In this document: piece after piece, positions 26,590-36,315 of the stretch
Position numbering within the stretch: the stretch's first letter is position 1
Layout: each line of letters opens with the position of its first letter
Assembly (NCBI GenBank): GCA_028277345.1
Contig: JANQGM010000019.1
Location: 62,001 to 126,000 of the forward strand
Source of the DNA: Candidatus Bipolaricaulota bacterium
Lineage (GTDB): Bacteria > Bipolaricaulota > Bipolaricaulia > UBA7950 > UBA9294
Length of the DNA stretch: 64,000 bases
Direction: 5' to 3'
The notes under the pieces: generated by a model
Told to the model about the DNA's origin: nothing
Database searches by the model: none
The model's input: the letters and a program-made list of their open reading frames with translations, nothing else
Made by a program: the position numbers and the translations under genes

Positions 26590-27804
26590 CTAGGATTGAA
26601 GGTGTCGGTGGCAGAAGGCTTCTATGGCGTTGCGGTAGTGGCCGGGGATGAGGATGTGATGGTTGCCGAGCGGCGACTTCAGAAGCTCGTCGATCGGCTC
26701 ATTCATCCGTATCTGCATCTGGGTTCGGCAAAGATCGTTGCGAAAGTCGGTGTTCTCCAACATGCCTTCGCGAACGAACAGCTGATCGAGTCGCTCGCCT
26801 CCGAGCCGGAACATGGTGTAGGCGCCTTCAGGGAAGGTGCCGGAGATGCCGATGCCGAGATTGGTCTCGAAGTGCGTATAGACGGAATAGTGCATGGCCA
26901 TGGACAGCGGACACATGCAGTGTGCCATTCCCACAACACGGGACTCGGTGTCCACGGAAGCGACGTTTCCCATGAAGGCGACGTGGCCCGACAACAGCGA
27001 TGCCATGTAGAGCGAAAACATGGATTGGAGGTCCCCTTCGCAGCCCGCGGGGATGCCATCGTCATTGAGGCGGGAGAGCGCGTAGCATCCGGTGGTATGC
27101 AGATCGGTCACGAGATCGAAGCAGCGAACGCTGCAGGCGGCCAATCGATGTTCGTCCACCAACGCGCGCAATCCCCGATAGACGGAGATCGCTTCGCGGA
27201 TGGCCTCGGGATCGGGGCCGATGATGTCTTTGGCCTCGCGTGTGAATTCGGCCAGTTCCTTCCGGCTGACTGTTGCTTGGCTGATGCTGTCCATCAGGGC
27301 CTTGATATCGATGTTGATCAGATCGACGGCCAAACGTCCCTTCAGGAATGCGCTGTCGACGTCCGAGGCGATCAGCCATTCGGAGGGTTCGCCGATCAGG
27401 CCGACCCGGCTGAAGCGAAGCGAGTTCCAGGCGTTGGCGAGCACAAGCTCAAGCTGCAGTTCGGGAACGACAGCGGCGGCATTTCCGAAAAGAATGCGCC
27501 CGTCGCCGCCATCCCGTCGAATCCGTGCAAGAATCTCCAAGGAGGCGGGAAGCGAGTTCTGTCCGTCATGTGCGAGGAGGATCGAAGGCGATGGAAGCTG
27601 GGCCAACGTCTTCAAGACATCGCGCTCCACCCCTCCGGTGAGGACCAAGATCACGGCCAGGCACTCGCCGGACGGCTTGCTGACGTCTTGAATCTCGAAA
27701 TCCGCCGTCTCGCGCAGGTCATTGAGCAAACGCGTTTTCAGCGCCTTCAGCTGCGCTTCATCATGAAGCGGGGATGCGTGGGACAGAACCTCGATCTTGT
27801 TCAT
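26590..27804 (-). CDS. L-fucose/L-arabinose isomerase-like protein
   Basis: 404 residues. The C-terminal half (SMFSLYMASLLSGHVAFMGN, HCMCPLSMAM, GTFPEGAYTMFRLGGERLDQ) resembles the C-terminal domain of the FucI/AraA isomerase superfamily, and the N-terminal half (ILVLTGGVERDV, RVGLIGEPSEWLIAS) resembles its Rossmann-like domains. It is shorter than true fucose isomerase, which runs to about 590 residues. Similar short proteins are annotated as fucose-isomerase-like and their reaction is unsettled. It is a single gene, divergent from the channel gene, and its 3' end borders the hairpin array. Confidence 0.65.
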   Translation of the reverse strand: MNKIEVLSHASPLHDEAQLKALKTRLLNDLRETADFEIQDVSKPSGECLAVILVLTGGVERDVLKTLAQLPSPSILLAHDGQNSLPASLEILARIRRDGGDGRILFGNAAAVVPELQLELVLANAWNSLRFSRVGLIGEPSEWLIASDVDSAFLKGRLAVDLINIDIKALMDSISQATVSRKELAEFTREAKDIIGPDPEAIREAISVYRGLRALVDEHRLAACSVRCFDLVTDLHTTGCYALSRLNDDGIPAGCEGDLQSMFSLYMASLLSGHVAFMGNVASVDTESRVVGMAHCMCPLSMAMHYSVYTHFETNLGIGISGTFPEGAYTMFRLGGERLDQLFVREGMLENTDFRNDLCRTQMQIRMNEPIDELLKSPLGNHHILIPGHYRNAIEAFCHRHLQS

Positions 27805-28023
27805 GCGATCATCGTACCCTCTTGAAAAGGTGATGGTTGTCCTAAAATCTCAACGGGCGTTGGACACCCATCACTTCTCTTCGCCGCACGCCTCCGATTC
27901 ATGGCTCACGAATGCCGAGGACATGCGGCGGATCGTTGCTGATGGGTTCATTGGGCGCATGCGACTGCGTTCTAGTTGCTCAAAACTGGGCGGAGGCGCA
28001 CAATATCAGTCTAGGGAGGATGC

Positions 28024-29085
28024 ATGGATTTTCTGAACACCACGATTCTGGACAATACGATCTCGCGTTGGTTGATTGCCCTCGGCCTGCTCATCTTTGT
28101 CGGGGTCGTGCTCCGATTGGTGCTTCGCGCCGCTGTTCGCCGGTTGAGACCGGTCGTGCAGAAGACCGAGACTCGATTTGACGACCTGCTAGTCGATCTC
28201 CTGCAGAAAACCCGATTCATCTTCATCTTCATCGTCTCTCTCTATGCGGGCACGCTGATTCTAGATCTGCCAGCGGCGGCCGACAGCGTGCTCCGCGGCT
28301 TCTTCATCGTGGCCCTGCTTCTGCAGGCAGGGTATTGGGGCAATGCGTTCGTCGAGTTTTGGGTTCGACGAACCGTGCAGCGCCGTCTCGCGGAAGATGC
28401 GTCGATGGCAACGACGATGTCCGCTCTGGGATTCGTCGCCAAGATGGCCATTTGGTCCATCGTCATTCTCATGGCGTTGGACTTCTATACCGATGTCACC
28501 GCACTCATCGCCGGATTGGGCATCGGTGGTATCGCCATTGCACTGGCCGTCCAGAACATCTTGTCCGATCTGTTCGCGTCCGTCTCGATCATCGTCGACA
28601 AGCCGTTCGTCATCGGTGATTTCATCATCGTGGGCGAACAGATGGGAAGCGTCGAAAAGATCGGCCTGAAGACGACGCGTGTCCGTAGCCTGACGGGGGA
28701 GCAAATCATCTTTTCCAACAGCGACCTGCTCTCCAGCCGGGTGCGCAACTACAAGCGCATGTTCGAACGGCGGATTGCCTTCACATTCGGCGTGACGTAC
28801 GAGACGCCGACGGAGGTCCTTGAAGCGATTCCGACGTGGGTCGAAGAGATCGTCTCGTCCGCGCACGACGTGCGGTTCGATCGTTGTCACTTCAAATCCA
28901 TGGGCGATTTCGCGTTGATCTTCGAGACCGTGTATTACGTCCTGGTGGCGGATTACAACGTCTTCATGGACGTTCAGCAGGATATCAACTTGGGGATCCT
29001 CAAGGCGTTCGAAGCGCGCGGCGTCAACATCGCCTATCCCACTCAACTCGTCTACACCCAATCGATGGGGCGATCCGACACCTAG
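28024..29085 (+). CDS. MscS-family mechanosensitive ion channel
   Basis: 353 residues with GGGAGG before the ATG. It has an N-terminal helix (18-38), further helices at about 70-110 and 130-155, and the pore helix GLGIGGIAIALAVQNILSDL with the continuation IVDKPFVIGDFI and TTRVRSLTGEQIIFSNSDL that defines the MscS beta domain, then a C-terminal vestibule domain. It opens under membrane tension to release solutes after hypo-osmotic shock. Single gene with its own SD. Confidence 0.92.
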   Translation: MDFLNTTILDNTISRWLIALGLLIFVGVVLRLVLRAAVRRLRPVVQKTETRFDDLLVDLLQKTRFIFIFIVSLYAGTLILDLPAAADSVLRGFFIVALLLQAGYWGNAFVEFWVRRTVQRRLAEDASMATTMSALGFVAKMAIWSIVILMALDFYTDVTALIAGLGIGGIAIALAVQNILSDLFASVSIIVDKPFVIGDFIIVGEQMGSVEKIGLKTTRVRSLTGEQIIFSNSDLLSSRVRNYKRMFERRIAFTFGVTYETPTEVLEAIPTWVEEIVSSAHDVRFDRCHFKSMGDFALIFETVYYVLVADYNVFMDVQQDINLGILKAFEARGVNIAYPTQLVYTQSMGRSDT

Positions 29086-29299
29086 CTCGACGCTCCTTCG
29101 TCAGCAGAGCTTCCAACTCCCTGGTGGTAACGCACGGCGCATCATTCTGACGGACGCGCTTCTGCGGATTCTTGCGCAGAACGCCGTAGAGTTCGTCAAG
29201 TTGCCTTGAGGATGATAGCGGTTAGTCTCGCCTTGACAGATGTTGGGGTGAGAACTAGCATGCTTGAACTGACCAACTGGTCTGCATTACGGGGGTGAC

Positions 29300-30625
29300 A
29301 TGAACTACACCGGACCGAAAATCGTAACTCCGCCACCCGGCCCGAAGGCACGAGCGCTCATCGAGAAAGACCTCGATATGCTCTCTCCATCGCTGACGCG
29401 AACAGCGCCGCTTGTGGGGGTCAAGGCTGAAGGCGTCTATGTCGAAGATCTCGATGGGAACGTGTTCCTCGACTTCGGCTCAGGCATCGGGGTCACGGGC
29501 GTCGGACACCGGCATCCCAAAGTGATCGACGCGGTGAAGAAGCAGCTTGATGCCTTGGTGTTCGTGAACAGCCTCGACTACTACACCACCCCGCAAGTCG
29601 AACTCGCGGAGATGCTTTTCGAAGCCACCCCAGGCGACTTCCCCAAGCGCGTCTTCTACTCCAACAGCGGCAGTGAGTCCATCGACACCGCCATTAAGAT
29701 GGCGAAGTGGCATTCGCGGCGCGCCTATGGGGTCGGATTCATCAATGGCTTCCACGGCAGAACGGTTGGCGCCATGAGCTTTACCACGACGAACCTGACC
29801 GCTCGGAGAGGATTCGCCCCGCTTTATCCCATCGGTCAATTCACCCCGTATCCCTATTGCTACCGCTGCCTGTTCAATCAGACCTATCCCAGCTGCAATT
29901 TGGATTGCGTGAACTACCTGACGGACGTGATCTTCAAGAAGCTCATTGCCCCGGATGAAACGGCGTTCATTCTGCTTGAGCCGGTTCAGGGCGCGGGCGG
30001 ATACATCGTGCCTCCGCAGGAATTCTTCGATCGGCTCACCGGATTCGCCAAAGAGCACGGCATTCTCCTCATCGCGGACGAGGTTCAGACCGGCTACGGG
30101 CGAACGGGCAAGATGTTTGCCTCGCAACATTTCGGATTCGAGCCCGACATCATCACCATGTCCAAAGCCTTTGCCAGCGGATTCCCCGCAGCGGCGACCG
30201 TGGCCCGCAAAGAGGTGATGGATTGGGTCGACAACGCTCACGAAGGAACGCTGAACGGCGGTCCCGTCATCATGGAGGCGGCCAAGGCCGTTCTGAGGGT
30301 GATCGAGGAAGAGCGAGTTCTGGAGAACGTTCGCGTGGAGGGCGACTACTTCCGATCGCAATTGGATGCCCTTCAGCAGCGTTACCCGATCATTGGCGAC
30401 ATCCGCGGGATGGGACTGATGATCGGCATGGAGCTAGTTAAGGACGAGAAGAAGACGCCGGCCGGCGAAGCGCGGAACAAGCTCATCGCCGACGCGTTCT
30501 CCAAGGGGCTTCTGCTGATGGGTGCCGGAGAGTCGTCCCTGCGCTTGATTCCTCCCATGACGATCAATCGCCAAGAGATCGACACGGGATTGAGCATCAT
30601 GGAGGATTGCTTGAAGCAGCTCTAG
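29300..30625 (+). CDS. Class III PLP-dependent aminotransferase (4-aminobutyrate type)
   Basis: 441 residues. The signature of class III transaminases is present: SNSGSESIDTAIKMAK, HGRTVGAMS, LLIADEVQTGYGRTGKMFA and the Schiff-base Lys in IITMSKAFASG. The close GabT-like features and the Cys-rich insert CYRCLFNQTYPSCNLDC (near residues 193-209) fit archaeal-type and clostridial 4-aminobutyrate or ornithine aminotransferases. It would move an omega-amino group to 2-oxoglutarate or pyruvate. It could serve the amine end of the catabolic block further right, but is separated from it by the divergent binding-protein gene. Confidence 0.88.
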   Translation: MNYTGPKIVTPPPGPKARALIEKDLDMLSPSLTRTAPLVGVKAEGVYVEDLDGNVFLDFGSGIGVTGVGHRHPKVIDAVKKQLDALVFVNSLDYYTTPQVELAEMLFEATPGDFPKRVFYSNSGSESIDTAIKMAKWHSRRAYGVGFINGFHGRTVGAMSFTTTNLTARRGFAPLYPIGQFTPYPYCYRCLFNQTYPSCNLDCVNYLTDVIFKKLIAPDETAFILLEPVQGAGGYIVPPQEFFDRLTGFAKEHGILLIADEVQTGYGRTGKMFASQHFGFEPDIITMSKAFASGFPAAATVARKEVMDWVDNAHEGTLNGGPVIMEAAKAVLRVIEEERVLENVRVEGDYFRSQLDALQQRYPIIGDIRGMGLMIGMELVKDEKKTPAGEARNKLIADAFSKGLLLMGAGESSLRLIPPMTINRQEIDTGLSIMEDCLKQL

Positions 30626-30657
30626 CGAGCGCACTCGACAACCGAGAAAGACGTGGA

Positions 30658-30687
30658 AACGGGGCGGGCTTTGCGGCCCGCCCCGTT
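30658..30687. terminator. Strong bidirectional terminator hairpin
   Basis: AACGGGGCGGGC-TTTGCG-GCCCGCCCCGTT is a perfect 12-bp, GC-rich stem between the convergent aminotransferase and BMP genes. There is no long T-run, so termination strength is inferred from the stem. Confidence 0.8.
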
Positions 30688-30727
30688 CGTTCAGATCTAG
30701 TGCTCTAGTCTCTTCTACAGTCGTCGT

Positions 30728-31753
30728 CTACCAGAATACCGGAATGGCCATCTGGCTCTTGAGCCAGGTGTCGATGGTTCCGCGCAGGTCGTCCAGCAGA
30801 AGTTTCATGCCGGCAACCACGTCGGCGGATACGGCAGCCTCGTAGAGAGGATTGTAGTCGACGAAGTCCACATACCCTTCACCAATACCGAGGATCTTGT
30901 ACTCACCCCAAACGAGTTCGCCGGCGACGGCCGCCTTGACGTTCTCGTACACAGCGCGCTCCTGGTAAATGGCGGAGCAACCGATGATGGACGAGGAGAG
31001 TTCGTAGTTGTCCTTGTCGAAGTACAGAACGTACTTGCCGCGCTCTTCGCAGGCGGTGATGACGCCCTGGTTCGCGCCACCGCACGCGGTCATGATCACG
31101 TCAACGCCGGCATCGATCATGCTGTTGGCGAGCTCGCCGGCCTTGTTGGCGTCGTACCAGTTTCCGAGTACGCGGAAGTCCACTTCGATGTCCGGATTCG
31201 CGAGCTTCGCGCCGAGAATGTAGCCCGGCTTGATCATGTTATTCAGCGCCGCGTACTCCTGGCCGGCGATGAATCCAACCTTCAGATCAGGCGTCGCACC
31301 TTCCATCTCGCTGACCGTAACCAACCCTGCGAGGTAACCCATGACCACGGCTTGTTCGATCTGGTTGTACAGCACCGTGTACATCTGAGGGTGATCCGCG
31401 ATGATGGCGTCCACGATCAAGAACTTCTGATCCGGGAACGCTTCAGCGGCAGGCTGAGCCACGAACGGCATGGCGCCGTTGGACGTGAGAATGAGGTCGT
31501 ATTCTTCGGTTGCAGCAAGAGATACGACGGCCTCTTCCCATGTCGATTGGTCAAAACCACCCTCGACGACCTTGTAGGTGACGCTGCTGTCCTCTTCGGC
31601 GACCTTCGCGACGCCAGATACGAGTTCTTCATACAGTGGGCTCCCAGCAACCACGCCGGGGACGAAAATGCCAATGTTGTACGCGGCTACCGCCGTCGCA
31701 ACAAGACACGTGACCAATAGTGCGCCCACTAGGATTCTTCCGATTCGCCTCAT
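30728..31753 (-). CDS. BMP/PnrA-family ABC substrate-binding lipoprotein or protein
   Basis: 341 residues from the ATG after AAGGAGG. A signal peptide (MRRIGRILVGALLVTCLVATAVAA) is followed by the BMP fold: IGIFVPGVVAGSPLYEELVSG, YDLILTSNGAMPFV, VGFIAGQEYAALNN, AGVDVIMTACGGANQGVI. BMP proteins bind nucleosides or purines (PnrA, BmpA) or related compounds, and feed transporters of the NupOPQ kind. The matching ATPase and two permeases are at 51692-55204; this gene is divergent from that block. No Cys is positioned for lipidation after cleavage, except Cys16 within the hydrophobic core. Confidence 0.88.
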   Translation of the reverse strand: MRRIGRILVGALLVTCLVATAVAAYNIGIFVPGVVAGSPLYEELVSGVAKVAEEDSSVTYKVVEGGFDQSTWEEAVVSLAATEEYDLILTSNGAMPFVAQPAAEAFPDQKFLIVDAIIADHPQMYTVLYNQIEQAVVMGYLAGLVTVSEMEGATPDLKVGFIAGQEYAALNNMIKPGYILGAKLANPDIEVDFRVLGNWYDANKAGELANSMIDAGVDVIMTACGGANQGVITACEERGKYVLYFDKDNYELSSSIIGCSAIYQERAVYENVKAAVAGELVWGEYKILGIGEGYVDFVDYNPLYEAAVSADVVAGMKLLLDDLRGTIDTWLKSQMAIPVFW

Positions 31754-32452
31754 ACTGCCTCCTTGTTGTCGTTGATCGACCATGCGCAGGACTCCATTGA
31801 GCCGTTCATTGAATCGATCAAGCTACTGAATCACCCTTCGATGATCCGCGTTGCACTATCAACATCATTTGCATCCTAGCAGCAATAGTCTATGAATCCA
31901 AGCTCAAGAAGTCAGAGCAGAACAGCGAAATCCCGTTTATTGCCTTAGGCAAAAGCAGTGACAAGGGATGGAAGTTGAACACAAGCAACGTCTCAATATG
32001 TAGGAATCGGAGAACTGGCGAATTAGGAGGATTATATCGTTGTGGCTAGAAGCAATGATGATCTAAGTTTTGAACTCGCGATGGCGTCACCCATCCGTGA
32101 TCCGGACAAATATCTCCAATTTGAGCGGCGAATCTGTCACAACCCGTGAGGTCTTGTACTGGCCTGACTGCCTTACCTCTCGCATAGGATGAGAGGCTCT
32201 CATCAGTTCGCGCCAAAACTCCTCAAACGCAGATCCAATTTGCCTTTCAGTGCATCGCCATGGTATGGTTTAGTCGTTTGGAGGACTCCTCCTCATTCGC
32301 TCCACGCGATGTGGAGGAGCCATCTGTTCTGGAGGCGAACGAGGTCGGAATGTCGGGCAGATTACGCACTGGCAGACGACTGCATGATGACAGGTCGATC
32401 CTCTTGCGCCAACGGATGAAACCACACGGGGTGTGGACACCGGAGGAGGCAC
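31754..32452. promoter_or_regulatory. Long divergent intergenic region
   Basis: About 700 bases separate the binding-protein gene from hyuA and must hold both promoters. No credible gene is seen. Small inverted repeats occur: CCTCTC-N9-GAGAGG near 32177, GGAGG-ACT-CCTCC at 32280-32292, and two mutually exclusive hairpins directly before the hyuA SD, CCACAC-GGG-GTGTGG (32422-32436) and GGTGT-GG-ACACC (32430-32441). I could not identify a -35/-10 pair with confidence. Confidence 0.5.
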
Positions 32453-34522
32453 ATGAGGCTACGAATGGGTGTGGACACGGGCGGCACGTTCACGGATTGT
32501 GTTGTCATCGACGAGGCAGGGGTTGCGCATACCTTCAAGGAGCTTTCGACTCCCAAAGACCCTTCCATCGGCCTGTACAACGTTATCAATAAAGCCGCTG
32601 AGGCATTCGGACAATCCCTGCAAGACTTCCTGGGGGAGCTTGACTTTTTTGCACACGGCACGACCGTGGCAACCAACACGTTGCTGACGGGGACGGGAGC
32701 AAAAACAGGACTCATTTGCACCAAAGGCTTCAGAGACACCATCGAGATGCGCCGTGCGCACAAGGACAACATCTGGGATCTATTCCTAGCCGTGCCGGAG
32801 CCGTTGGTGCCGCGCTACCTGCGCATCGGTGTTCAGGAGCGTATCGACTACTCCGGCAAGGTGATCGTCCCGCTGGACGAAGCGGACGTACGTGCCGCCT
32901 GTGCCGTGTTCAAGAGTGAAGGCGTGGAAGCCGTTGCGGTGGCCACGCTTTTTTCGTTCTTGAATCCGGAACACGAGCAGCGCATCCGCGACATCGTTCG
33001 AGAGGAACTGCCCGGTGTGTTCCTCTCGATCTCGTCCGACGTGTTGCCGCAGATCCGGGAATACGAACGCGCGTCGACGACGGCGGCCAATGCCTATGTA
33101 GGACCCAAACTAACCGTTTACCTTTCCAATCTCGAGCGAAAACTTCGCAATGACGGCTTGCGCCGAGCGTTCTACGTTACGGCCTCGAATGGCGGTGTCA
33201 TGACGGCCGAGACCGCCATCCGGCACGCCTCCGCGACCCTGCTCTCCGGCCCGGCCGCAGGAGCGGTCGGCGCCATGTACTTCGCGGAGTTGCTTGGCAA
33301 TCGAAACCTCATCCTCATGGACATGGGAGGAACCTCCTTCGACGTGACGCTGATCAACGACGCGAACGTCACCTTGAGTACAGAAGGCGAGATCGCCGGA
33401 TACCGCGTGGCCAAGCCGATGATCGATATCAACACCGTCGGCGCTGGTGGGGGGTCCATCGGGTGGCTGGACAAGGGCGGCATGCTAAAGGTAGGACCGG
33501 CGTCTGCGGGATCCGATCCGGGCCCTGCCTGCTATCGGCTCGGCGGAACCGAGCCCACGGTCACCGACGTCAATCTGTTGCTTGGCTACCTGAATAGCGG
33601 ATTCTTCCTAGGTGGCGAGATGGAAGTGGATGTCCAGGCTGCGGAAACCGCAGTCAAGACCCGCATTGCCGATCCTCTTGGCATGACGATGACGGACGCC
33701 TGCGCCGGCATCTTCAGCATCATCAACCAGAACATGGCCGATGCCACGAAAGTTGTGAGCGTCGAACGCGGACACGATCCTCGCGAATACGCACTGATCA
33801 GCGCTGGGGGCGCGTGTTCGATTCACGCCTGCAAGATCGCGGAGGAAATCGGGTCGAGCACGGTCATCGTTCCCAAGGCCGCCTCTGTCTTCTGCGCGCT
33901 CGGCATGCTGGAGTCGGATATCCGGCTGGACAGCGTTCGATCGTATGCCGGGCAGATTCCCGGACTCGACTTGGTGAACTTCAACGTCGCAATAGTGGAA
34001 GCGGAAGAGGTTGCTCTTGCCGAACTGCTGCAAGAGGGCGTGGAAAAAGAACGAGCCAAGCTGCTGCGGTTCGCCGACATTCGCTATGCCGGACAGCACC
34101 ACGAGGTCACGGTTGAGATTCCGCATGAATGCGAGATCGACGCCGGGCATGTGGGTGAGATCGCCGACGCCTTCCACCGGGCGCACGAGCGACTCTATAC
34201 CTATTCGACACCTGAAACGCCCCTTGAGATCATGAACTTCCGGATCACCGCGGTTGGTTCGGTGGACAAGGCCGACATCTCCGCGGACCGCGACGACACG
34301 CCAGACCTAGGCGCCGCGATCAAGGGTGAGCGGAAGGTCTATTTCGAATCCGCAGGCGATTTCGTGAACACGGTGGTCTATGACCGGACGAAGCTAGGAC
34401 CGGGCAACGTCATTCCCGCGCCAGCCATCATTGAGGAGCGGATCACAACCGTTGTCGTTCATCCGGGCTGGAGTGCGCGTGTGGATGGATTTGGCAACGT
34501 CATCATGGAGGAGGGTCGCTGA
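32453..34522 (+). CDS. hyuA: Hydantoinase/oxoprolinase subunit A
   Basis: 689 residues after GGAGGAGG. The N-terminal ASKHA-type phosphate motif GVDTGGTFTDCVVID, FAHGTTVATNTLL, MDMGGTSFDVTLI, NTVGAGGGSIGW and GPASAGSDPGPACY are the signatures of HyuA (N-methylhydantoinase A, 5-oxoprolinase half). Together with subunit B it hydrolyses a cyclic amide (hydantoin, N-methylhydantoin, oxoproline; relatives carboxylate acetone) with ATP. Its stop and the start of subunit B share a base. It opens the 27-kb catabolic block. The substrate is not determined. Confidence 0.93.
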   Translation: MRLRMGVDTGGTFTDCVVIDEAGVAHTFKELSTPKDPSIGLYNVINKAAEAFGQSLQDFLGELDFFAHGTTVATNTLLTGTGAKTGLICTKGFRDTIEMRRAHKDNIWDLFLAVPEPLVPRYLRIGVQERIDYSGKVIVPLDEADVRAACAVFKSEGVEAVAVATLFSFLNPEHEQRIRDIVREELPGVFLSISSDVLPQIREYERASTTAANAYVGPKLTVYLSNLERKLRNDGLRRAFYVTASNGGVMTAETAIRHASATLLSGPAAGAVGAMYFAELLGNRNLILMDMGGTSFDVTLINDANVTLSTEGEIAGYRVAKPMIDINTVGAGGGSIGWLDKGGMLKVGPASAGSDPGPACYRLGGTEPTVTDVNLLLGYLNSGFFLGGEMEVDVQAAETAVKTRIADPLGMTMTDACAGIFSIINQNMADATKVVSVERGHDPREYALISAGGACSIHACKIAEEIGSSTVIVPKAASVFCALGMLESDIRLDSVRSYAGQIPGLDLVNFNVAIVEAEEVALAELLQEGVEKERAKLLRFADIRYAGQHHEVTVEIPHECEIDAGHVGEIADAFHRAHERLYTYSTPETPLEIMNFRITAVGSVDKADISADRDDTPDLGAAIKGERKVYFESAGDFVNTVVYDRTKLGPGNVIPAPAIIEERITTVVVHPGWSARVDGFGNVIMEEGR

Positions 34523-36315
34523 TGCGCGAGGAAGACAGAAAACGAGAGTTTGAAGGCGCAGCGGATCCGATCACGCTGTCGGTCATCTACAACCGGCTGC
34601 TGACCATCAACAAAGAGATGGGCATCACCATGATCAACACGTCCATCTCACCCATCTTTGCTGAAGTTCACGACTTCTCCTGCGCTATCTGCGATTGGGC
34701 AGACCGCATTGTCGCCCAGATCGATGGCGTGCCATCCCACACGGCCTCTTCGATGGAAGCCGTCAAGGCGACGACCGCCTACTTCGGCGATGATATCCAC
34801 GAAGGCGACATCTTCATCATGAACGATCCCTATACCGGCGGGACACATCTGCCGGATGTCACCATCATCAAGCCCATCTTCTATGAGGGAGCGCTTCAGT
34901 TCTTCGCCATCAACCGCGCCCATCACGGCGACGTCGGCGGCATCGAACCGGGCTCCTACTCCCCGAAGGCGACCGAGCTCTTCCATGAGGGCATCCGCAT
35001 TCCACCGGTGCGCCTCTATCGGAACGAAGAGCCGATCATGGATGTCGTCGAGATGATCCGGATCAATACCCGCATGCCGGACGAGTTCTGGGTCGACATC
35101 AAGGCCATGGTCGCGAGTTGCCGCGTGGCCGAACGCCGCATCCACGAACTGCTCGGGAAGTATGGTGTGGCCACGACGCGCGAAACGATCGAGGAGATTC
35201 ACCACTACGCCGAACGGCGCATGCGCCTTGAGATCGAGAAGCTGCCGGACGGCACGTACATCGGCGAAAGCTACCTGGACTCCGACGGATTCCAGGACGA
35301 ACCGATTTTGATCAAGGTTGCAATCACGATCGATGGTGACGAAGCCAAGGTCGACTTCGAAGGCTCCGATGCCCAAGTGACGGGATTCGTGAACTCGCCG
35401 ATGGCCAATACGGCGACCTGTGCATACGTCTCATTCTTGACCACGGTAACCACGCCGGATATCCCGCACAATGAGGGCGCGTACCGGCCCATTCACATTA
35501 CCGCGCCAGTGGGAAGCGTCGTGAATCCGGAGTTCCCGGCCGCGGTCGCGTCGTGCACACTGGATACGGCGTGCGCGATTCTGGAGGCCTGCTGGAAGGC
35601 GCTCTCGAACGTGCTGCCGGACCGCGTGCCTGCGGGTTGGAACCGCTGGAATGGCCCAGCAATCACGGGCATTGACTCCCGAAATGGCGGATTCTACGTG
35701 ATGTTCGGATTCAACGGATTTGGTGGCGCGGGCGGCATGAAGGGCATGGACGGGCGTCACTACATCGGCGACGGCATCGATCTCGGCGGATTGATCGCGC
35801 CAAACATCGAGACCAACGAGATGGACTATCCCCACATCACCGAGTTCAACGAGTTTACCACCGATTCCTGCGGCGCCGGCGAGTTCCGAGGAGGCTGCGG
35901 CGCCAAGTATCGGATCAAGATGTACGACGAGGAGCCGACGTTGGTCATGTTCGGTGACGGACGTGACAACCCTCCCTACGGACTGTTCGGCGGGAAGCCG
36001 GGCACCGTGAACATGGCCTACATCAACGAAGGCACGCCGGATGGCTATGTCATCAAGGCGAAGGAATCCCTGCAGCTCAAGCGGGACGATGTCTATACCT
36101 CCTATCCCTCCGGCGGCGGAGGGTGGGGTGATCCCTTGGATCGCGACGTGGACCTCGTTCGCCAGGATGCGCGCAACGAAATCATCTCCGTCGAAAGCGC
36201 GGAGAAGACGTACGGAGTTGTGTTTGCCGCCGGTGGATGGGATGTGGATCGTGAAGCAACGGACGCGCTACGCAAGGCGCTCAAGCAAGATGGAAAGGAA
36301 GGCTCACGTGAGTAA
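34522..36315 (+). CDS. hyuB: Hydantoinase/oxoprolinase subunit B
   Basis: 597 residues. HyuB motifs: DPITLSVIYNRLLTINKEMG, FAEVHDFSCAICDW, GDIFIMNDPYTGGTHLPDV, INRAHHGDVGGIEPGS and the Gly-rich C-terminal YPSGGGGWGDPLDRD. This is the partner of HyuA in the ATP-dependent cyclic amidase. The subunit A stop and this ATG overlap (TGATG), and the next gene starts 8 bases before this one ends, so the three are translationally linked. Confidence 0.93.
   Translation: MREEDRKREFEGAADPITLSVIYNRLLTINKEMGITMINTSISPIFAEVHDFSCAICDWADRIVAQIDGVPSHTASSMEAVKATTAYFGDDIHEGDIFIMNDPYTGGTHLPDVTIIKPIFYEGALQFFAINRAHHGDVGGIEPGSYSPKATELFHEGIRIPPVRLYRNEEPIMDVVEMIRINTRMPDEFWVDIKAMVASCRVAERRIHELLGKYGVATTRETIEEIHHYAERRMRLEIEKLPDGTYIGESYLDSDGFQDEPILIKVAITIDGDEAKVDFEGSDAQVTGFVNSPMANTATCAYVSFLTTVTTPDIPHNEGAYRPIHITAPVGSVVNPEFPAAVASCTLDTACAILEACWKALSNVLPDRVPAGWNRWNGPAITGIDSRNGGFYVMFGFNGFGGAGGMKGMDGRHYIGDGIDLGGLIAPNIETNEMDYPHITEFNEFTTDSCGAGEFRGGCGAKYRIKMYDEEPTLVMFGDGRDNPPYGLFGGKPGTVNMAYINEGTPDGYVIKAKESLQLKRDDVYTSYPSGGGGWGDPLDRDVDLVRQDARNEIISVESAEKTYGVVFAAGGWDVDREATDALRKALKQDGKEGSRE

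Noticed and set aside
26539-27825. Long open frame antisense to the FucI-like gene
   Set aside because: The minus-strand product has a recognisable fold and this frame does not; it also runs through the hairpin array.
27805-28023. Small coding frame before the MscS gene
   Set aside because: It lacks an SD, has no hydrophobic or domain pattern, and overlaps the channel gene's start.
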